Assembly: GCA_963682055.1 (NCBI GenBank)
Contig: OY821748.1
Span: 625,001 to 689,000, forward strand
DNA: 64,000 nucleotides
Source of the DNA: Primula veris
Taxonomy: Eukaryota; Streptophyta; Magnoliopsida; Ericales; Primulaceae
Reading direction: 5' to 3'
The notes under the pieces are model-generated. The model was not told the origin of the DNA, ran no database searches, and worked only from the letters and a program-made list of their open reading frames with translations. Numbering within the stretch: position 1 is the first letter of the stretch; each line of letters begins with the position of its first letter. Positions 61,657 to 64,000 of this stretch are shown one piece after another. The position numbers were made by a program, and so were the translations under genes.

Positions 61657-64000
61657 TCAATTAGATTGATAATGACATACCCCTATGTCACTTCTTAATG
61701 ATTCAAACTTGTTTGTATCAAGGGGCTTTGTGAAAATATCTGCTAGTTGTCTTTCAGTTGAAACATGTTCTAAAATTAAGCTCTTTTCTTCAACTAGTTC
61801 TCTAATAAAATGATGCCTAAGATCAATATGTTTGGTTCTGGAATGTTGAACTGGATTTTTGGCTAAATCTATAGCACTTTTGTTATCACAAAACAGAGTT
61901 AATATCTCTTGTTTAACATTGTAATCAGTTAACATTTGTTTCATCCAAATAAGTTGAGTGCATCCACTTCCAGCTGCAACATATTCTGCCTCAGCAGTAG
62001 ATAAAGATATGCAATTTTGCTTTTTACTGAACCAAGAAACAAGATTATTTCCAAAATAAAAACAACCACCAGAAGTACTCTTTCTGTCATCTATGTTTCC
62101 TGCCCAATCTGCATCACAGTAGCCACTAAGAAAATGGTTTGTATCTTTAGAATACCATAGGCCTAGATGAGGTGTTCCTTTTACATACCTTAGAATTCTT
62201 TTGACAGCTAGAAGATGAGGTTCTAAAGGATTTGCTTGATATCTGGCACAAACTCCTACACTTAAGCAAAGATCTGGTCTACTAGCAGTTAAATACAGCA
62301 AACTTCCAATCATGGATCTATAAAGACTGGGACAGATATTTTTACCTTTATCATTTTTGGACAGTTTAAGGGTAGTACTCATAGGGGTTCTCTTCTCTTT
62401 ACTCTCACTCAGACCAAACTTTTTAACAAGATTGTCTGCATACTTACTTTGGCACAAAAAAATGCCTTTCTCATTCTGTTTAACTTGCAATCCTAGAAAG
62501 TAAGTTAGTTCACCTCCTCCACTCATTTCAAATTCATTCTTCATGTCAGAAATGAATTCTTTTATTCTGTTATTAGAAGTAGAACCAAAAACAATGTCAT
62601 CAACATAGATTTGAGCAATTATTATGTCCTTTGTGGTTTTCTTAGTAAACAGAGTTTTATCAACTCCCCCTCTGTTAAAACCTTTTTCAATCAAGTACTT
62701 GGTTAATCTATCATACCAAGCTCTAGGAGCTTGTTTTAGACCATACAAGGCCTTTTTCAACAAATAGACATGTTCAGGAAAGTTAGGATCCTCAAATCCC
62801 TTAGGTTGACAAACATAAACTTCTTCATTAATCACACCATTCAGAAAAGCACTCTTTATGTCAAGTTGAAACAGTTTAAAATCATACAGACATGCAAGAG
62901 ACATCAGCATTCTAATGGATTCAATTCTAGCTACTGGAGCAAAGGTTTCATCAAAGTCAATTCCCTCAATTTGTGTATAACCCTGAGCTACCAACCTAGC
63001 TTTATTCCTGATAATCACTCCATCCTCATCACTTTTATTTCTAAAAATCCATTTAGTTCCTATAACATTTTTATTAGAAGGTCTGGGTACTAAAGTCCAT
63101 ACATCATTTCTCTCAAATTGGGCCAATTCATCCTGCATAGCTAAAATCCATTCACTATCTTCTAGAGCTTCTTTTATATTCTTAGGTTCTAACTGAGAGA
63201 TATAACAAGCAAAGTGAACAACATTATTTCTTTTACCTCTGGTTTTCATACCTGAAGTAACTTCTCCTATGACATTGTCAAGAGAATGATTTTTCTGAGT
63301 CCTTACATAGCGAGGCCTGCTAGTTGACTGAGCATGAGAACTTTCTTCTTCTTCTTCTTCAGATTCAGCAGCATTTTGGGTTTCAACTGTGGTTCCAACC
63401 TCAGTTCCAACCTCAGTTGTAACCTCAGTTGCAACTGGACTTCCAACCACTCTGGGACTTCCAGTTTGTTGTGTTTCTTCTTTCTCTTTTTCTGTAGTCT
63501 CAGCCTGTTCATTATCACCTGTAATCTCATCAACAGTTTTTAGGTCATCAAATAGCACATTATAAGATTCCATAACACAGTTTGTTCTTTGATTGAAGAC
63601 TCTAAATGCTCTACTGTTCTGAGCATAACCAAGAAAAATCCCTTTATCACTTTTAGAGTCAAATTTACCAAGATGCTCTCTATCTCTGAGAATATAGCAA
63701 ACACATCCAAACACTTGAAAATACTTTACATTGGGTTTTCTACCTTTCCATATTTCATAAGCTGTCATGGAAGTACCTTTAGTAATATAAACTCTATTAA
63801 CTATATGACAGGCAGTATTAACAGCTTCAGCCCAAAATCTATTGGCAAGTTTCTTAGAGTTAAGCATTACTCTAGCCATTTCCTGAATGGTTCTATTTTT
63901 CCTTTCAACTATGCCATTTTGCTGTGGAGTCTTAGGAGCAGAGAACTCATGACATATTCCTAAGGAGTTGCAGAATTCTTTAAACCTGATATTTTCAAAT
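61657..64000 (-). CDS. Ty1-copia pol: integrase C-terminus, reverse transcriptase, RNase H (partial)
   Basis: Open frame running off the right edge; a Met at 63879 is internal, since the frame upstream continues with TPQQNGIVERKNRTIQEM, the end of the integrase core. Next comes the integrase tail with FGCVCYILRDREHLGKF, then a low-complexity linker of Val/Thr/Glu repeats and a Glu run, and the Sirevirus-type KNHSLDNVIGEV. RT has QLDIKSAFLNG, ALYGLKQAPRAWY and the catalytic YVDD. RNase H has CDADWAG, STAEAEY and FCDNKSA, and the frame ends with TKHIDLRHHFIRE and the QLADIFTKPL block. No stop or frameshift is present in the 780 codons seen. Confidence 0.95.
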   Translation of the reverse strand, partial: FENIRFKEFCNSLGICHEFSAPKTPQQNGIVERKNRTIQEMARVMLNSKKLANRFWAEAVNTACHIVNRVYITKGTSMTAYEIWKGRKPNVKYFQVFGCVCYILRDREHLGKFDSKSDKGIFLGYAQNSRAFRVFNQRTNCVMESYNVLFDDLKTVDEITGDNEQAETTEKEKEETQQTGSPRVVGSPVATEVTTEVGTEVGTTVETQNAAESEEEEEESSHAQSTSRPRYVRTQKNHSLDNVIGEVTSGMKTRGKRNNVVHFACYISQLEPKNIKEALEDSEWILAMQDELAQFERNDVWTLVPRPSNKNVIGTKWIFRNKSDEDGVIIRNKARLVAQGYTQIEGIDFDETFAPVARIESIRMLMSLACLYDFKLFQLDIKSAFLNGVINEEVYVCQPKGFEDPNFPEHVYLLKKALYGLKQAPRAWYDRLTKYLIEKGFNRGGVDKTLFTKKTTKDIIIAQIYVDDIVFGSTSNNRIKEFISDMKNEFEMSGGGELTYFLGLQVKQNEKGIFLCQSKYADNLVKKFGLSESKEKRTPMSTTLKLSKNDKGKNICPSLYRSMIGSLLYLTASRPDLCLSVGVCARYQANPLEPHLLAVKRILRYVKGTPHLGLWYSKDTNHFLSGYCDADWAGNIDDRKSTSGGCFYFGNNLVSWFSKKQNCISLSTAEAEYVAAGSGCTQLIWMKQMLTDYNVKQEILTLFCDNKSAIDLAKNPVQHSRTKHIDLRHHFIRELVEEKSLILEHVSTERQLADIFTKPLDTNKFESLRSDIGVCHYQSN

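Larger units (their letters stand above)
57736..64000 (-). mobile_element. Ty1-copia retrotransposon, Sirevirus type, 3' half
   Basis: On the minus strand the order is integrase end, RT, RNase H, spacer with repeats, extra ORF, three polypurine tracts, 3' LTR. The Sirevirus assignment rests on the linker QKNHSLDNVIGEV, on the extra ORF between pol and the 3' LTR, and on multiple polypurine tracts, all described for this lineage. The frames are open, so the copy may be young. Gag, protease, the start of integrase and the 5' LTR lie beyond 64000. Confidence 0.88.

Overview
The window is nuclear DNA of a flowering plant, most likely a eudicot. It is AT-rich, its genes have short exons with GT-AG introns, it carries a TIR-NBS-LRR resistance gene (a class absent from grasses), and it contains a thiamine gene with a TPP riboswitch in its 3' untranslated region. 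The species cannot be told from the sequence. All exon boundaries were placed by hand from reading frame, splice consensus and family knowledge; no alignment or search was run.

Six host genes can be supported. From left to right they are a clade C (POLTERGEIST-like) protein phosphatase 2C on + (4247-6289); an R-SNARE of the VAMP72 type on + with a 4.3 kb first intron (10248-16139); a FLOWERING-PROMOTING FACTOR 1-like gene on - (24288-24614); a phi-class glutathione S-transferase on - with Cys where the catalytic Ser is expected (33679-35765); the plastid phosphomethylpyrimidine synthase THIC on - (43790-47583) with its TPP riboswitch at 42483-42587; and a complete five-exon TIR-NBS-LRR gene with a C-JID-like tail on - (52707-57436). 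They are unrelated, and nothing suggests coordinated regulation.

The right end (57736-64000) is the 3' half of a Ty1-copia retrotransposon of Sirevirus type on -: 3' LTR, three polypurine tracts, an extra ORF after pol, and an intact integrase/reverse transcriptase/RNase H frame that leaves the window. Its LTR ends 299 bp upstream of the resistance gene ATG, in the same orientation. An 8-bp palindrome, GTTGCAAC, recurs through its LTR, spacers and coding region.

The space between genes is filled with small non-autonomous transposons, many with readable target-site duplications (TSDs): three Mutator-type fold-back elements (9-bp TSDs), three groups of hAT-type elements (8-bp TSDs), eight copies of one CACTA-type MITE crowded into 19.6-38.3 kb (five with 3-bp TSDs), two Stowaway elements, and two possible tRNA-derived SINEs. 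At 49976-51808 a three-unit tandem repeat has two hAT elements inserted in its first unit, and the other units preserve the empty sites. At 23467-23737 a poly(A)-ended insert with an 11-bp TSD carries a 41-residue leucine-zipper frame and looks like a retroposed mRNA end. I found no wholly new multi-gene system. The most unusual items are this zipper insert, the palindrome-rich Sirevirus beside a resistance gene, the intronic array of splice-donor-like sequences, and the Ser-to-Cys GST.
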